In this document: positions 7,930 through 17,092 of the stretch, one piece after another
How the letters are laid out: every line of letters begins with the position of its first letter
Position numbering within the stretch: position 1 is the stretch's first letter
Assembly (NCBI GenBank): GCA_963703075.1
Contig: OY969786.1
Coordinates: 4,092,001 to 4,156,000 of the forward strand
DNA: 64,000 nt
Reading direction: 5' to 3'
From: Korobacter sp963703075
GTDB lineage: Bacteria; Acidobacteriota; Terriglobia; Terriglobales; Acidobacteriaceae
Program-made: the position numbers and the translations under genes
Notes under the pieces: model-generated
Told to the model about the DNA's origin: nothing
Databases searched by the model: none
The model's input: the letters and a program-made list of their open reading frames with translations, nothing else

Positions 7930-8905
7930 TGAAGATCCCGGGACTCACGATTGATTCGAACAGCGGATTGCCGCGTCGCTCACGCTCCTCGCAATGACAA
8001 GGGGGAGAGTTGTGGAGTTCGCAGGGACTGGGCTGACGCGGGACGAACAACCCCACCCTTCGCTTTGCTCAGGATGGGGCACCCGGGACTCACGATTTGT
8101 CGGACAGCGGATTGCCGCGTCGCTCACGCTCCTCGCAATGACAAGAGGGAGAGATGTGGAGTTCGCAGGGATTGGCTGACGCGGGACGACGAACATCCCC
8201 ACCCTTCGCTTTGCTCAGGATGGGGCACCCGGGACTCACGATTGATTCGAACAGCGGATTGTCGCGTCGCTCACGCTCCTCGCAATGACAAGAGGGAGAG
8301 ATGTGGAGTTCGCAGGGATTGGGCTGACCGCGGGACGACGAACACCCCCACCCTTCGCTTTGCTCAGGATGGGGCACCCGGGACTTACGATTTGTCGGAC
8401 AGCGGATTGCCGCGTCGCTGACGCTCCTCGCAATGACAAGAGGGAGAGATGTGGAGATCGTAGGGATTGGGTGACCGTGGGACGAACATCCCCACCCTTC
8501 GCTTCGCTCAGGATGGGGCACCCGGAAACTTCAACACTCAGAACTTCGACACCCGGATATTCAACACCCCCACCCTTCGCTTTGCTCAGGATGGGGCACC
8601 CGGGACTCACGATTGATTCGAACAGGGGATTGCCGCGTCGCTCACGCTCCTCGCAACGACAAGAGGGAGAGATGTGGAGTTCGCAGGGACTGGGCTGACC
8701 GCGGGACGAAGATCCCCACCCTTCGCTTTGCTCAGGATGGGGCACCCGGGACTCACGATTGATTCGAACAGCGGATTGCCGCGTCGCTCGCGCTCCTCGC
8801 AATGACAAGAGGGAGAGATGTGGAGTTCGCAGGGACTGGGCTGACCGCGGGACGAACAACCCCACCCTTCGCTTCGCTCAGGATGGGGCACCCGGGAACT
8901 TCAAC
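7930..8905. repeat. Composite palindrome array (about 146-bp period)
   Basis: Seven copies of the CCCCACCCTTCGCTTTGC palindrome start at about 8051, 8197, 8346, 8490, 8568, 8714 and 8860. They alternate with six copies of a second palindromic core, ATTGCCGCGTCGCTCACG + CTCCTCGCAAT (about 7964, 8109, 8255, 8405, 8628, 8774). Conserved spacers contain GAGGGAGAGATGTGGAGTTC and CGGGACTCACGATT. The period is 144-149 bases except for one shortened 78-base unit. No gene is supportable between 7922 and 8909; reading frames here only translate the repeat. Confidence 0.93.
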
Positions 8906-8909
8906 ACTC

Positions 8910-10307
8910 TTAGATGCCGATGGACTGCTGGATTGCGTCCGAGATGGCGGCGGCGTGGCGGGTCATTTGTGCTTCCGACTCGGCTTCAATCATGACGCGG
9001 GCCAGCTTTTCGGTGCCGGAATAGCGGACGACCACGCGGCCGCTCTCGCCTAATTCCTGCTCGGCTGCCTGGATGGCCGCGGCTACCTCGGGGAGTTCGT
9101 TCATCGGAACCTTGGCGCGAACCTTGATGTTGCGGATGACCTGGGGAAAGACCTTCAAGTCAGCGACCAGTTCGTGGAGAGATTTGCCGGAGCGGGCGAG
9201 GACTTCGAGGACGCGGAGGGCGGTGAGGATTCCATCGCCGGTGGTGGCATCGCTGTCCATGAAAAGGATATGACCGGATTGTTCGCCGCCGAGGGTGGCG
9301 CCGGTCTTCTGCATTTCCTCAAGAACATATTTGTCGCCGACGGCGGCGCGCAGCATGTGAATGCCGGACCGTTTCAGGGCGGCTTCCAATCCCATATTCG
9401 ACATAGTGGTGGCCACGACGGTATCGGTGCGAAGGCGATCGCGCGATTTCATGTCGCGGGCGGCGAGGAGCAGGACTGCGTCTCCGTTGACAATGTTGCC
9501 CTGGGCGTCGCTGAAGAGGGCGCGATCGGCGTCGCCGTCGAAGGTGATGCCGAGATCGAAGCGGCCGGATGAATGCGAGACCTGGTTCGCAACTTCACCC
9601 GGATGGAGGGCACCGCAGTTGGCATTGATGTTGCGGCCGGTGGGAGAGATATGGGTGAACTCGGCGTTGACCCCGAGCTTTGGGAAGACGAGATGGGCGA
9701 TGGCGGAAGCCGCCCCGTTGGCACAATCGAGGAGAACGCGGAAGCGGCTGAGATCGGTATCGGCGACCTGGGAGCGGAGCCACGCGGCGTAATCGTCACG
9801 CAGTTTCTGTTCGCCGGGAAGCATGGCTGGGCCTTCGCCCTCGCTCTCCGCACGCTCGAGTTCTTCGAGGTGGTAGAAGATCTGGGTTTCGATCTGGTGC
9901 TCGATTTCGTCGGAGAGCTTATAGCCGTTTGCGCCGAAGACCTTGATGCCGTTGTCGGTCCAGGGATTGTGCGAGGCGGAGATCACGATGCCGGCGGAGA
10001 AGCCGTGGGTACGGGTGAGATAAGCGACGCCGGGAGTGGTGATAACGCCGGCGCTGGTGGGTTCGGTTCCGGAACTTTGCAGACCGCGGGCGAGGGAGCG
10101 GCTGATCCAGTCGCTGGACTCACGGGTGTCTTGCCCGATGAGCACGCGAGGCTGGGAATATTTTTCGGCGAGGCGCGCGCCGAGGGCGCGGCCGATGGCG
10201 AAGACGGTGTGCGGATCGAGAGGATACTCTCCGGCGACGCCGCGGATTCCGTCTGTACCGAAAAGTTGGCGGGCGTGGGTCATGGCTTGGGAAGACAACG
10301 GGATCAC
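8910..10307 (-). CDS. glmM: Phosphoglucosamine mutase
   Basis: A 465-residue alpha-D-phosphohexomutase that converts glucosamine-6-phosphate to glucosamine-1-phosphate for UDP-GlcNAc, and hence for peptidoglycan and lipopolysaccharide. LFGTDGIRGVAGEYPLDP marks the N-terminus. The phospho-serine is S112 in the motif ISASHNP, the metal site is FDGDADR (about 260), the sugar-binding loop is GGEQSGH and the phosphate-binding tail is RYSGTE. The GTG start at 10307 is chosen because AGGAG lies 5 bases upstream and it overlaps the ybbR stop as GTGA. An internal ATG at 10283 has no ribosome-binding site. It is the last gene of the cdaA-ybbR-glmM operon. Confidence 0.96.
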   Translation of the reverse strand: MIPLSSQAMTHARQLFGTDGIRGVAGEYPLDPHTVFAIGRALGARLAEKYSQPRVLIGQDTRESSDWISRSLARGLQSSGTEPTSAGVITTPGVAYLTRTHGFSAGIVISASHNPWTDNGIKVFGANGYKLSDEIEHQIETQIFYHLEELERAESEGEGPAMLPGEQKLRDDYAAWLRSQVADTDLSRFRVLLDCANGAASAIAHLVFPKLGVNAEFTHISPTGRNINANCGALHPGEVANQVSHSSGRFDLGITFDGDADRALFSDAQGNIVNGDAVLLLAARDMKSRDRLRTDTVVATTMSNMGLEAALKRSGIHMLRAAVGDKYVLEEMQKTGATLGGEQSGHILFMDSDATTGDGILTALRVLEVLARSGKSLHELVADLKVFPQVIRNIKVRAKVPMNELPEVAAAIQAAEQELGESGRVVVRYSGTEKLARVMIEAESEAQMTRHAAAISDAIQQSIGI

Positions 10308-10979
10308 TTTTCTCCTGAGTTGGTCTTTACGGTCGAGACGGTGACGTGGATCGGTTCGGGATCCATGAGTTGCACCAGGGGATCGCCAACGTAGGCCTGG
10401 GTGGTGAAGGTGCCGCGGCCGACGAGGCCGGTGGCGTCGACCGGGTCGGTGATGGCGGACTCGATGCTTTCCAAACGGGACTGCGGACCGACGATGGTGA
10501 TCTTCGAAGGGACTGCCTGTACTTCGCCGAGGCGGTATCCGGCGGCGAAGGAGCCGATGACGCGGGGAGTTACATCGACAAGTTTCGATGCGCTGCGGTC
10601 GAGCTCAAGACGAATTTGCGAAGGCACAACCTGGAGGATCTGAACATTGTGCGGCAGGTGACGGATCTGTTTTGCGGTGAGATCGAAGGTGTGTTCGCCA
10701 ACGTGTACCCCGGCGAGGTCGATGATGGCATCGATGTCGGCATTGGTCATTTCGCGCAGGACGCGGGCAGGGCCCTGCACACGAATCTCGGCACGCTGAA
10801 TACGCTCGGAGCTGATCTCGAGATGCTCAGGCGTGTTGTAGAACTCGATGGGGACGGTAAGTGCGATTTCTGCCGGCTGGTCGTGGGCCACCGCATACCA
10901 GAGCGCGAGGGCGAGGAGCAACGAGAGCGACCTTCAGCAGCAGATGGCCGAAAACGTGTTTACGAAGCCACTGGATCAT
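10304..10979 (-). CDS. ybbR: YbbR-domain protein, CdaA regulator (apparent +1 frameshift near 10922-10925)
   Basis: A membrane-anchored YbbR-domain protein, known in other bacteria (CdaR) to modulate the c-di-AMP cyclase encoded next to it. The uninterrupted frame 10304-10921 gives YbbR-like beta-rich repeats (VPIEFYNTPEHLEI, VTPRVIGSFAAGYRLGEV). It would have to begin with TTG inside the transmembrane helix. One frame over, an ATG at 10979 overlapping the cdaA stop encodes MIQWLRKHVFGHLLLKVAL, which is exactly the missing membrane-anchor start. Removing one G in CTCGTTGCTCC joins the two as KVALLLLALALWYAVAHD. I infer a single-base insertion, either a sequence error or a real lesion. Confidence 0.82.
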
Positions 10980-11854
10980 CATTCGACCTCCGCTGCATCG
11001 TCGCCGGTCTCGCGCCGTGCGGCATGAAACGGCTCGTTCTCCATGTCCTGATCGGGGGTGCTGGGCAAGGTGCTGGCGGGCACGTGGCGATGGAGGAGGA
11101 TGCTGAGGCGCTCGCGCAACTGCTCGGGAGAGATGTCGCGTTCGATCTGGCCGGAGACGGCGACCGAGATTGCGCCGGTTTCTTCGGAGACGACGACGGC
11201 GAGGGCGTCGCTCTCCTCGGTGATGCCGATGCCGGCGCGGTGACGGGTGCCGAGCTGGGTCGAGAGAACGGGGTTAATCGAGAGAGGCAGGAAACATGCG
11301 GCCGCGGCGACGCGGTCTTTCTGAATAATCACAGCGCCATCATGGAGAGGAGCGCTGGGGCGGAAGATGGTGGCGAGCAGATCGTAGGAGATGTGCGCGT
11401 CGAGGGCGACGCCGCTTTCGATGTAGGTGCGGAGGCCGATCTCGCGCTCGATGACCATCAAGGCACCGGTTTGATTTTGCGAAAAAAGGCTGGCGGCGAG
11501 GACAACGTCGTCGTAGGACTCGGCATTGGCGGCCGAGGAGCGCGAACTGGTGAGCCTGCGGCCGAGACGCGCGAGCGCATGGCGGATTTCACCGGCGAAG
11601 ACCACGATGAGCGCGAAGATGCCGTAGGGCAGCAGCGTGGTCATCAGCCAATCGAGGGTGCGGAGTTCGGCGAAACGGGCGGCGACGAAGGCAACCGCGA
11701 GGACGAAGACCCCCAGGAGCATGGGCGCCGCGCGAGTGCCGCGAATGAGTTTCAGGAACTCATAGATGAGCAGCGCGACCAACAGAATGTCGATCACGGC
11801 GGTCGCCAGGTCGGTGGCCTGGGGTACGCGTCCACGTGTCAACCACTGGCCCAT
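10979..11854 (-). CDS. cdaA: Diadenylate cyclase (membrane type)
   Basis: A 291-residue membrane diadenylate cyclase making c-di-AMP from two ATP. Three N-terminal transmembrane helices (about 18-37, 43-60, 71-88) precede the DAC domain. Its catalytic motifs are intact, with D172-G173-A174 in LHDGAVII and R204-H205-R206 in GTRHRAGIGITE. The start at 11854 is preferred because AAGGA lies upstream and the first helix is then correctly placed; an in-frame start at 11962 would add 36 residues unlike the family. It heads the cdaA-ybbR-glmM unit, an arrangement conserved across many phyla that couples c-di-AMP to cell-wall precursor synthesis. Confidence 0.95.
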   Translation of the reverse strand: MGQWLTRGRVPQATDLATAVIDILLVALLIYEFLKLIRGTRAAPMLLGVFVLAVAFVAARFAELRTLDWLMTTLLPYGIFALIVVFAGEIRHALARLGRRLTSSRSSAANAESYDDVVLAASLFSQNQTGALMVIEREIGLRTYIESGVALDAHISYDLLATIFRPSAPLHDGAVIIQKDRVAAAACFLPLSINPVLSTQLGTRHRAGIGITEESDALAVVVSEETGAISVAVSGQIERDISPEQLRERLSILLHRHVPASTLPSTPDQDMENEPFHAARRETGDDAAEVE

Positions 11855-12042
11855 CCGGGTCCTTTCCGTGTAAGGGGTGCGAGCGCACGGCGCCTCTATT
11901 TTAATGCAGGCCAAGCGGGTGTGGTGAGACACAGGTAACTTCAGCGAATCCGGGTAGGACATGGTCTTCCGAGAACTTGTCGTCCACTACAGCGGCACGT
12001 TGACCTACTCTTGCGGGAATGTTGAGGTCGAACTGTTTCCAG

Positions 12043-13410
12043 CTACTCGGGTTTCTTAACGGTGGCGGTGACTTGGCCGAGGGCGAGTTGGGCGAGGATG
12101 GTGTCGCCTTCGTGGACCTGGCGGGCATCTTTGAGGAGATGGCCCTGGGCGTCGAAGACGAGGGCGTAACCGCGTTCGAGGATGGAGATCGGCGAGAGGC
12201 CCTGGAGTTGTCCGGCTAGACGCTCGAGGCGGGCACTGCGCCGCATGAGGAAAGCACGCAGGGTGGTGGTGAGCTTCTCGACATGGGCATCGATCTGGCG
12301 ATGTTTGGAGGTGAAGCGGCTGCGCAGGTCGTGATGGCGGACGCGGGTAGCGGCGACGTCGAGGCGGCGATGCATCTGGCGGAAGAGGTTGGATTGGGCG
12401 GAGGTGAGGCGGAAGACGAGGTCGTCGACGCGTTGCTGGCGGCGGGCGATGGCGGTCTGCATGCCGCCAAAGGCGCCATGGCGGGCCAAGCGGGTGAGAC
12501 GCTTTTCGTATTCGAAGAGGCGCAGGCGCAGGGCGCGGGCCAAGTGGGTGCGCAGCGCGGTGAGGCGTTCGTCGAGTTCCTGCTTGGAGCGAATGACCAG
12601 CTCAGCAGCGGCGGATGGGGTGGGAGCACGGAGGTCGGCGACGAAATCGCAGATGGTGAAATCGGTTTCGTGACCGACGGCGGAGATGACCGGGATCTTG
12701 GAAGCGGCGATGGTGCGGGCGAGGCCTTCGTCATTGAAGGCGGCAAGGTCTTCGAGCGATCCACCGCCGCGAGCGACGATGATGACGTCGACATGGGCGG
12801 CGCGATTGAAGAAGCGCAGGCCGGAAGAGACCTCGGAGGCGGCCAATTCGCCTTGCATCTGCGCGGGAAAAATGAGGACGTGCACGCTGTTGTGGCGGCG
12901 GCGCAGGACGTTGAGGATGTCTTGAATGACAGCGCCACGAGGCGAGGTGACGACGCCGATTTTTTTGGGCAGAGTGGGAATCGGCTGCTTGCGCTCGCGA
13001 TCGAAGAGACCTTCGGCCTGCAGTTTCGCTTTGAGCTGTTCGAAGGCGATCTGGAGAGCGCCGGCACCCTGCGGCTCGAGGAACTCGGCCATGAGCTGCA
13101 ATTCGCCGCGTCCTTCATAGAGAGTTACGCGGCCGCGGGCGATGATTTTCAGGCCGTTTTCGGGGCGGAACTTCAGCAGGCGCGCCTGGGAGCGGAACAT
13201 CACGATGCGGAGCTGGGCGGATTCGTCTTTAAGGGAAAAATAAAGATGCCCGGAGTCGGCGGGACGGAAGTTGGAGATTTCACCTTCGACCCAAATGTCG
13301 GCGTACTCGCGTTCGAGCGCGGTGCGGACGGCGCTGACGATGTCGCGCACCTGCCAGATGCGGCGCTGCGGCGCGGTGAAGCTGAGGCCGAGCTGGTCGC
13401 TGAAGGACAT
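12043..13410 (-). CDS. xseA: Exodeoxyribonuclease VII large subunit
   Basis: A 455-residue large subunit of exonuclease VII, which degrades single-stranded DNA into acid-soluble oligonucleotides together with the small subunit XseB. The N-terminal OB-fold reads IWVEGEISNFRPADSGHLYFSLKDESAQL. The nuclease core has GVVTSPRGAVIQDILNVLRRR, then DVIIVARGGGSLEDLAAFNDE and PVISAVGHETDFTICD. A long helical region and C-terminal barrel (ISILERGYALVFDAQG) follow. The ATG at 13410 is chosen over a GTG at 13443 from the position of the OB-fold. No xseB is seen next to it. The gap to cdaA (11855-12042) holds no gene. Confidence 0.95.
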   Translation of the reverse strand: MSFSDQLGLSFTAPQRRIWQVRDIVSAVRTALEREYADIWVEGEISNFRPADSGHLYFSLKDESAQLRIVMFRSQARLLKFRPENGLKIIARGRVTLYEGRGELQLMAEFLEPQGAGALQIAFEQLKAKLQAEGLFDRERKQPIPTLPKKIGVVTSPRGAVIQDILNVLRRRHNSVHVLIFPAQMQGELAASEVSSGLRFFNRAAHVDVIIVARGGGSLEDLAAFNDEGLARTIAASKIPVISAVGHETDFTICDFVADLRAPTPSAAAELVIRSKQELDERLTALRTHLARALRLRLFEYEKRLTRLARHGAFGGMQTAIARRQQRVDDLVFRLTSAQSNLFRQMHRRLDVAATRVRHHDLRSRFTSKHRQIDAHVEKLTTTLRAFLMRRSARLERLAGQLQGLSPISILERGYALVFDAQGHLLKDARQVHEGDTILAQLALGQVTATVKKPE

Positions 13411-13465
13411 GGAGGGCAGTGTACCGCAGAAGCGACGGGTCACGGCGCGGATGGCCGGAGGGGGC

Positions 13466-13471
13466 TATAAT
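13466..13471 (+). promoter_or_regulatory. -10 box of the PEP/pyruvate-binding gene
   Basis: A perfect TATAAT ends 9 bases before the ATG at 13481. Transcription would start at or within a few bases of the start codon, so the mRNA may be leaderless. This also argues against the longer frame that runs back into xseA on the opposite strand. Confidence 0.5.
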
Positions 13472-13480
13472 CCGCCGGTT

Positions 13481-16468
13481 ATGGCGGGATTGCCGGGTGG
13501 CGGGCCGCTGCGCGCGGCGGAAGAGACGATCGAAAGTTTCGACAGCCTGATGCCCTTTCGCGTGCAGGACATCCTGCTCGTCTCCAGCCTCTACGATTCC
13601 TTCATCCTGCGCGAAGACGGACGGCTCAACGAACTGCTGATCGGCGAGTCGCGCGAACTGGATCTCACCAACATTCCCGGCATCACCCACGTTTCGAATT
13701 GCGCGCAGGCGCTGGAACTAGTGCGCTCGGAGCCGCGGTTCAACCTGATCGTGACCAATCTTGCGGTAGGGGAGATGAACGCGGCACAACTGGCGCGGGA
13801 GATCCGCAAGCTGGGGATCGATGTGCCGGTGCTAGTGCTGGCCTACGACTATCGCGAGGTGAAGAATTTCGTTGCTCGCAACCGGGTGAGCGACGTGGAC
13901 AGGATTTTTCTCTGGCAGGGAAATGCGCGCGTCCTGATCGCGATGGTGAAGTACACCGAAGACAAGCGGAACGTGCTGCACGACACGACGACGGTGGGCG
14001 TGCCGGTGCTGCTGGTGGTGGAAGACAATATCCGCTACTACTCATCGGTGTTGCCGGTGATTTATACCGAGCTGATCAGCCAGTCGGGGCGGGTGATTCA
14101 CGAGGGGATCAATGTGGCGCACAAGCTGGTGCGCCAGCGCGCGCGGCCCAAGATCCTGCTGTGCTCCGACTACGAAGAGGCGGAGCAGTATGCGCGGCAA
14201 TATCGCGACAACCTGCTGGCGGTGGTCTCGGATGTGCAGTTCCCGCGCGGAGGCGTGGCCGATCCCGAAGCGGGGTTTCAGCTGGCGCATGTGATCCGCG
14301 AGTTGGTGCCTGACGTGCCTGTGGTGCTGCATTCCAGCCATACGGAGTACAAGGCGCGCGCGCACGCAGAAGGCTTCGCATTTCTGCAAAAGCGATCGCC
14401 GACGTTCCTGCAGGATTTTCGAGAGCTGCTGATTCAACAGTGCGCCTTTGGAGATTTTGTTTTTCGTGCGCCGGACGGAACGGAAGTGGCGCGGGCACGG
14501 GACATGCAGGAACTGGAGGTGGAATTGCACCGGGTTCCAGCAGAGAGCCTGGTGCAGCACAGCCAGCACAATCACTTTTCGCGGTGGCTGATGGCGCGGA
14601 CGGAGTTCGCGCTGGCCAAGAAGCTGCGACCGCGCAAGGTGTCGGATTTTGCGACCGCAGAGGACCTGCGGCGCGACCTGGTCGATTCAATCAACGAATA
14701 CCGGCGCGAGCAGACTGAGGTTTCGATCGGCGACTTCGATGCGTCGACGTTCAAGACGGGCGATGCATTTTTCCTGCGGATCGGGTCGGGGTCATTGGGC
14801 GGGAAGGCGCGCGGGTTGGCGTTCATGCGCCACCTGCTGTACAAGCAGCGGTTCTCGCGGCGATTTGCCGGAGTCAAAGTTTCCGTTCCTCCGGCGGTGG
14901 TGGTGAGCACGGACTTATTCGATCGCTTCCTGGAGGAGAACAACCTGCTGGAATTCGCGATTCGCTGCCCGGAGGATGCGGAGATACGAAGAAGCTTCCT
15001 GGCTGCGGCTCTGCCGGAGCCGTTGTTGGCGGCGCTGCATGCGTATCTCTCCGAAGCGCAGTACCCGCTGGCGGTACGGTCTTCGAGCCTGCTGGAGGAT
15101 TCGCATTACCAGCCCTTCACGGGGGTGTACGAGACCTTCATGCTCGGCAACCATTATGCGAGCTTGGAAGAGCGGCTGGAATGGCTGGGGCGGGCGATCA
15201 AGCTGATTTATGCGTCGACCTTCAGCCAGCACGCGAAGGCGTACGTGCGGGCCACGCCGTATCGCCTGGAAGAAGAAAAGATGGCGGTCATCCTGCAGGA
15301 GGTGGTGGGCGCGCCGCATGGAACGCGCTTCTATCCGGATTTTTCCGGGGTGGTACGATCGCATAATTTTTATCCGACGGCACCGATGACCTCGGCCGAT
15401 GGGATTGCCGCGGTGGCCTTGGGGATGGGACGCGCGGTGGTGGAAGGCGGGCGCTGTTTGTCGTTCTGCCCGCGCTATCCACGGCACCCGATCCAGTTTT
15501 CCGAGGTGAAAGACATGCTGGCGAATTCGCAATCGGAGTTCTGGGCGATGGATCTCGATCAGAGGAATGGGGGAGATCCGTCGGTTGAGCTGCGGGAGGT
15601 GCGATTCGAATTGGATGTGGCAGAAAGAGATGGAACGCTGGAGGCGGTGGCGTCGACGTACAACCGCGACAACGATGCGGTGTATGACGGGATGGGACGC
15701 GCGGGCACGCGACTGGTGAGCTTCGCTCCGATTTTGAAGCAGGAGATTTTTCCGCTGGCTCCGATCCTCGATCAGCTGTCGAAAGTTGGCGAAGCGGCAC
15801 TGGGGCAAGCGGTGGAGATCGAATTCGCGGTGCGCCTGCCGCAGGCACAAAGCGAGTCGGCGACGTTCGGATTTTTGCAGGTACGGCCGCTGGTGCTGTC
15901 GGGAACCGGCGAGCATTTGCGACTCGATGATGTGGACCCCGCATCGCTGATCTGCAAAAGCACGAGCGTTTTGGGGAATGGGCGCATTCAGAATTTGTAC
16001 GATGTTGTGGTCGTCGATTTCGATCGCTTTGAACGGGAACGCAGCCGGGCGGTGGCGGAAGCGGTCTCGCATTTCAATGCGAAGCTGATGGACCGCGAGC
16101 GGCCCTATGTGCTGATTGGGGTGGGGCGCTGGGGATCGAACGACCCGTGGCTGGGAATTCCGATCGAGTGGGATGAGATTGCCGGGGCGCGGGTGATTGT
16201 GGAAGCGGGGTTCCGCGACCTGTGGGTTACACCTTCGCAGGGAAGCCATTTTTTTCAGAACCTGATGGCATTCCAAGTCGGTTACTTCACGGTGAATCCT
16301 GAGTCGGGGCACGGGCTGCTGGATTGGAACTGGCTGGGGGCGCAGGAAGCGGTGGACGAAGAGGAGTGCGTGCGGCACCTGCAGTTCGCGACACCGATGG
16401 TGGTGGCGATGAATGGAATGACGCGCGAAGGAGTGATCTTCAAGCCCGGCGCGGAGGCGGCGCATTGA
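13481..16468 (+). CDS. Receiver-like plus PEP/pyruvate-binding (PPDK N-terminal) protein
   Basis: A 995-residue cytoplasmic protein. The first 60 residues include DILLVSSLYDSFILREDGRL. Two receiver-like domains follow (about 20-150 and 165-330), the second with VPVLLVVEDNIRYYSSVLPV and HSSHTEY. Residues about 430-830 carry an ATP-grasp PEP/pyruvate-binding domain: GSGSLGGKARGLAFMRHLLY, LAVRSSSLLEDSHYQPFTGV, YETFMLGN and KMAVILQEVVGAPHG, then FLQVRPLV. The C-terminal 150 residues (YVLIGVGRWGSNDPWLGIPI) are typical of an uncharacterised acidobacterial/Bacteroidetes family. It probably phosphorylates or regulates an unknown partner using ATP. The phosphohistidine and PEP-utilising domains of PPDK are absent. 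Confidence 0.85.
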   Translation: MAGLPGGGPLRAAEETIESFDSLMPFRVQDILLVSSLYDSFILREDGRLNELLIGESRELDLTNIPGITHVSNCAQALELVRSEPRFNLIVTNLAVGEMNAAQLAREIRKLGIDVPVLVLAYDYREVKNFVARNRVSDVDRIFLWQGNARVLIAMVKYTEDKRNVLHDTTTVGVPVLLVVEDNIRYYSSVLPVIYTELISQSGRVIHEGINVAHKLVRQRARPKILLCSDYEEAEQYARQYRDNLLAVVSDVQFPRGGVADPEAGFQLAHVIRELVPDVPVVLHSSHTEYKARAHAEGFAFLQKRSPTFLQDFRELLIQQCAFGDFVFRAPDGTEVARARDMQELEVELHRVPAESLVQHSQHNHFSRWLMARTEFALAKKLRPRKVSDFATAEDLRRDLVDSINEYRREQTEVSIGDFDASTFKTGDAFFLRIGSGSLGGKARGLAFMRHLLYKQRFSRRFAGVKVSVPPAVVVSTDLFDRFLEENNLLEFAIRCPEDAEIRRSFLAAALPEPLLAALHAYLSEAQYPLAVRSSSLLEDSHYQPFTGVYETFMLGNHYASLEERLEWLGRAIKLIYASTFSQHAKAYVRATPYRLEEEKMAVILQEVVGAPHGTRFYPDFSGVVRSHNFYPTAPMTSADGIAAVALGMGRAVVEGGRCLSFCPRYPRHPIQFSEVKDMLANSQSEFWAMDLDQRNGGDPSVELREVRFELDVAERDGTLEAVASTYNRDNDAVYDGMGRAGTRLVSFAPILKQEIFPLAPILDQLSKVGEAALGQAVEIEFAVRLPQAQSESATFGFLQVRPLVLSGTGEHLRLDDVDPASLICKSTSVLGNGRIQNLYDVVVVDFDRFERERSRAVAEAVSHFNAKLMDRERPYVLIGVGRWGSNDPWLGIPIEWDEIAGARVIVEAGFRDLWVTPSQGSHFFQNLMAFQVGYFTVNPESGHGLLDWNWLGAQEAVDEEECVRHLQFATPMVVAMNGMTREGVIFKPGAEAAH

Positions 16469-16487
16469 GGGAGTTGCTCGGAGATAG

Positions 16488-16518
16488 CTTGTGGTAACGG
16501 GATTTACCAACATCTAAT
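16488..16518. repeat. Half copy of the cassette-spacer palindrome (array left end)
   Basis: Only the right arm, CTTGTGGTAACGGGATTTAC plus CAACATCTA, is present. It abuts the PEP-binding gene. It matches the right arm of the complete elements at 17426 and 17953, so this may be the truncated end of the array. Confidence 0.7.
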
Positions 16519-16996
16519 AATGCCCTTTGAGCCGAGCGGCTACCCCATCGCACTTGGAAAGCACGTTGAGCGGCAGCAATATGTCGCCGTCCCGAGTAAA
16601 TCCGGCCACCCCCTCTGAATGTTCTGTGAAGAGCCACATATCAGAAGAGTCTTGAGGCGATTTGAGAATCAAATCTTTTTCGAGTATTGGTGCTCGTGTA
16701 CGGCAAGACAGATATTCACCGGCGAAGATCGTGCTCCCCTCGCCGACCAAGCGGCAGTAGTTTGCCGCCTCACTGGATGACCGTCCGCAGCCAAACCACC
16801 AACCGTGATGCCAGCTCATTGGCAGTGGAGGAGCATCAATCCACACCGAATTGACAGGCATGAAACTGGGCCGACGAGGGGGAAATACGTCCTTCTCGAG
16901 CCAGTGGAGTCCGCCTGAAAACCAGAAAACTAGGGCGCAGCAGAACGCAGCTGCTATTCCGAGAGCGGTTCGCGATGCAATTTCCACTGTGCTCAC
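16514..16996 (-). CDS. Hypothetical membrane-anchored protein (cassette gene 1)
   Basis: A 160-residue protein of unknown function. One hydrophobic helix at about residues 9-27 (ALGIAAAFCCALVFWFSG) precedes a soluble domain rich in Trp, Cys and Pro (SWHHGWWFGCGRSSSEAANY). The stop codon TAG lies in the right arm of the flanking palindrome, and the start is 15 bases from the next palindrome at 17011. It is one of six small same-strand genes, each in its own inter-repeat interval. I recognise no family. Confidence 0.6.
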   Translation of the reverse strand: MSTVEIASRTALGIAAAFCCALVFWFSGGLHWLEKDVFPPRRPSFMPVNSVWIDAPPLPMSWHHGWWFGCGRSSSEAANYCRLVGEGSTIFAGEYLSCRTRAPILEKDLILKSPQDSSDMWLFTEHSEGVAGFTRDGDILLPLNVLSKCDGVAARLKGHY

Positions 16997-17010
16997 GTTG
17001 AGGCCATAAA

Positions 17011-17091
17011 CGGTAAGTGTTGGGCAGCGTTACCACTCCCTATCCTGCACACCCGGATTCATTGTGGTATCGGGACTTCCCGTAAGCTACG
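17011..17091. repeat. Cassette-spacer palindrome (attC-like) 1
   Basis: An imperfect palindrome of about 81 bp, more diverged than the others. The left arm has GTGTTGGGCAGCGTTACCAC, the centre has TATCCTGCACACCCGG, and the right arm has TTGTGGTATCGGGACTTCCC ending in AAGCTAC. Confidence 0.75.
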
Positions 17092-17092
17092 A

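Noticed and set aside
7930..8905. CRISPR-like array
   Set aside because: Repeats are palindromic, the unit is about 146 bases, spacers are conserved rather than unique, and no cas gene is present.
10346..11938. 530-residue plus-strand open frame opposite cdaA and ybbR
   Set aside because: It is antisense to two well-identified genes, has no family similarity and arises from GC-rich codon bias.
12283..13470. 395-residue plus-strand frame opposite xseA
   Set aside because: It is an acidic, Gly/Ala-rich shadow of xseA with no family match.
13271..13480. Longer N-terminus for the PEP/pyruvate-binding protein
   Set aside because: It overlaps the xseA start on the other strand, and a TATAAT box lies just before the ATG at 13481.
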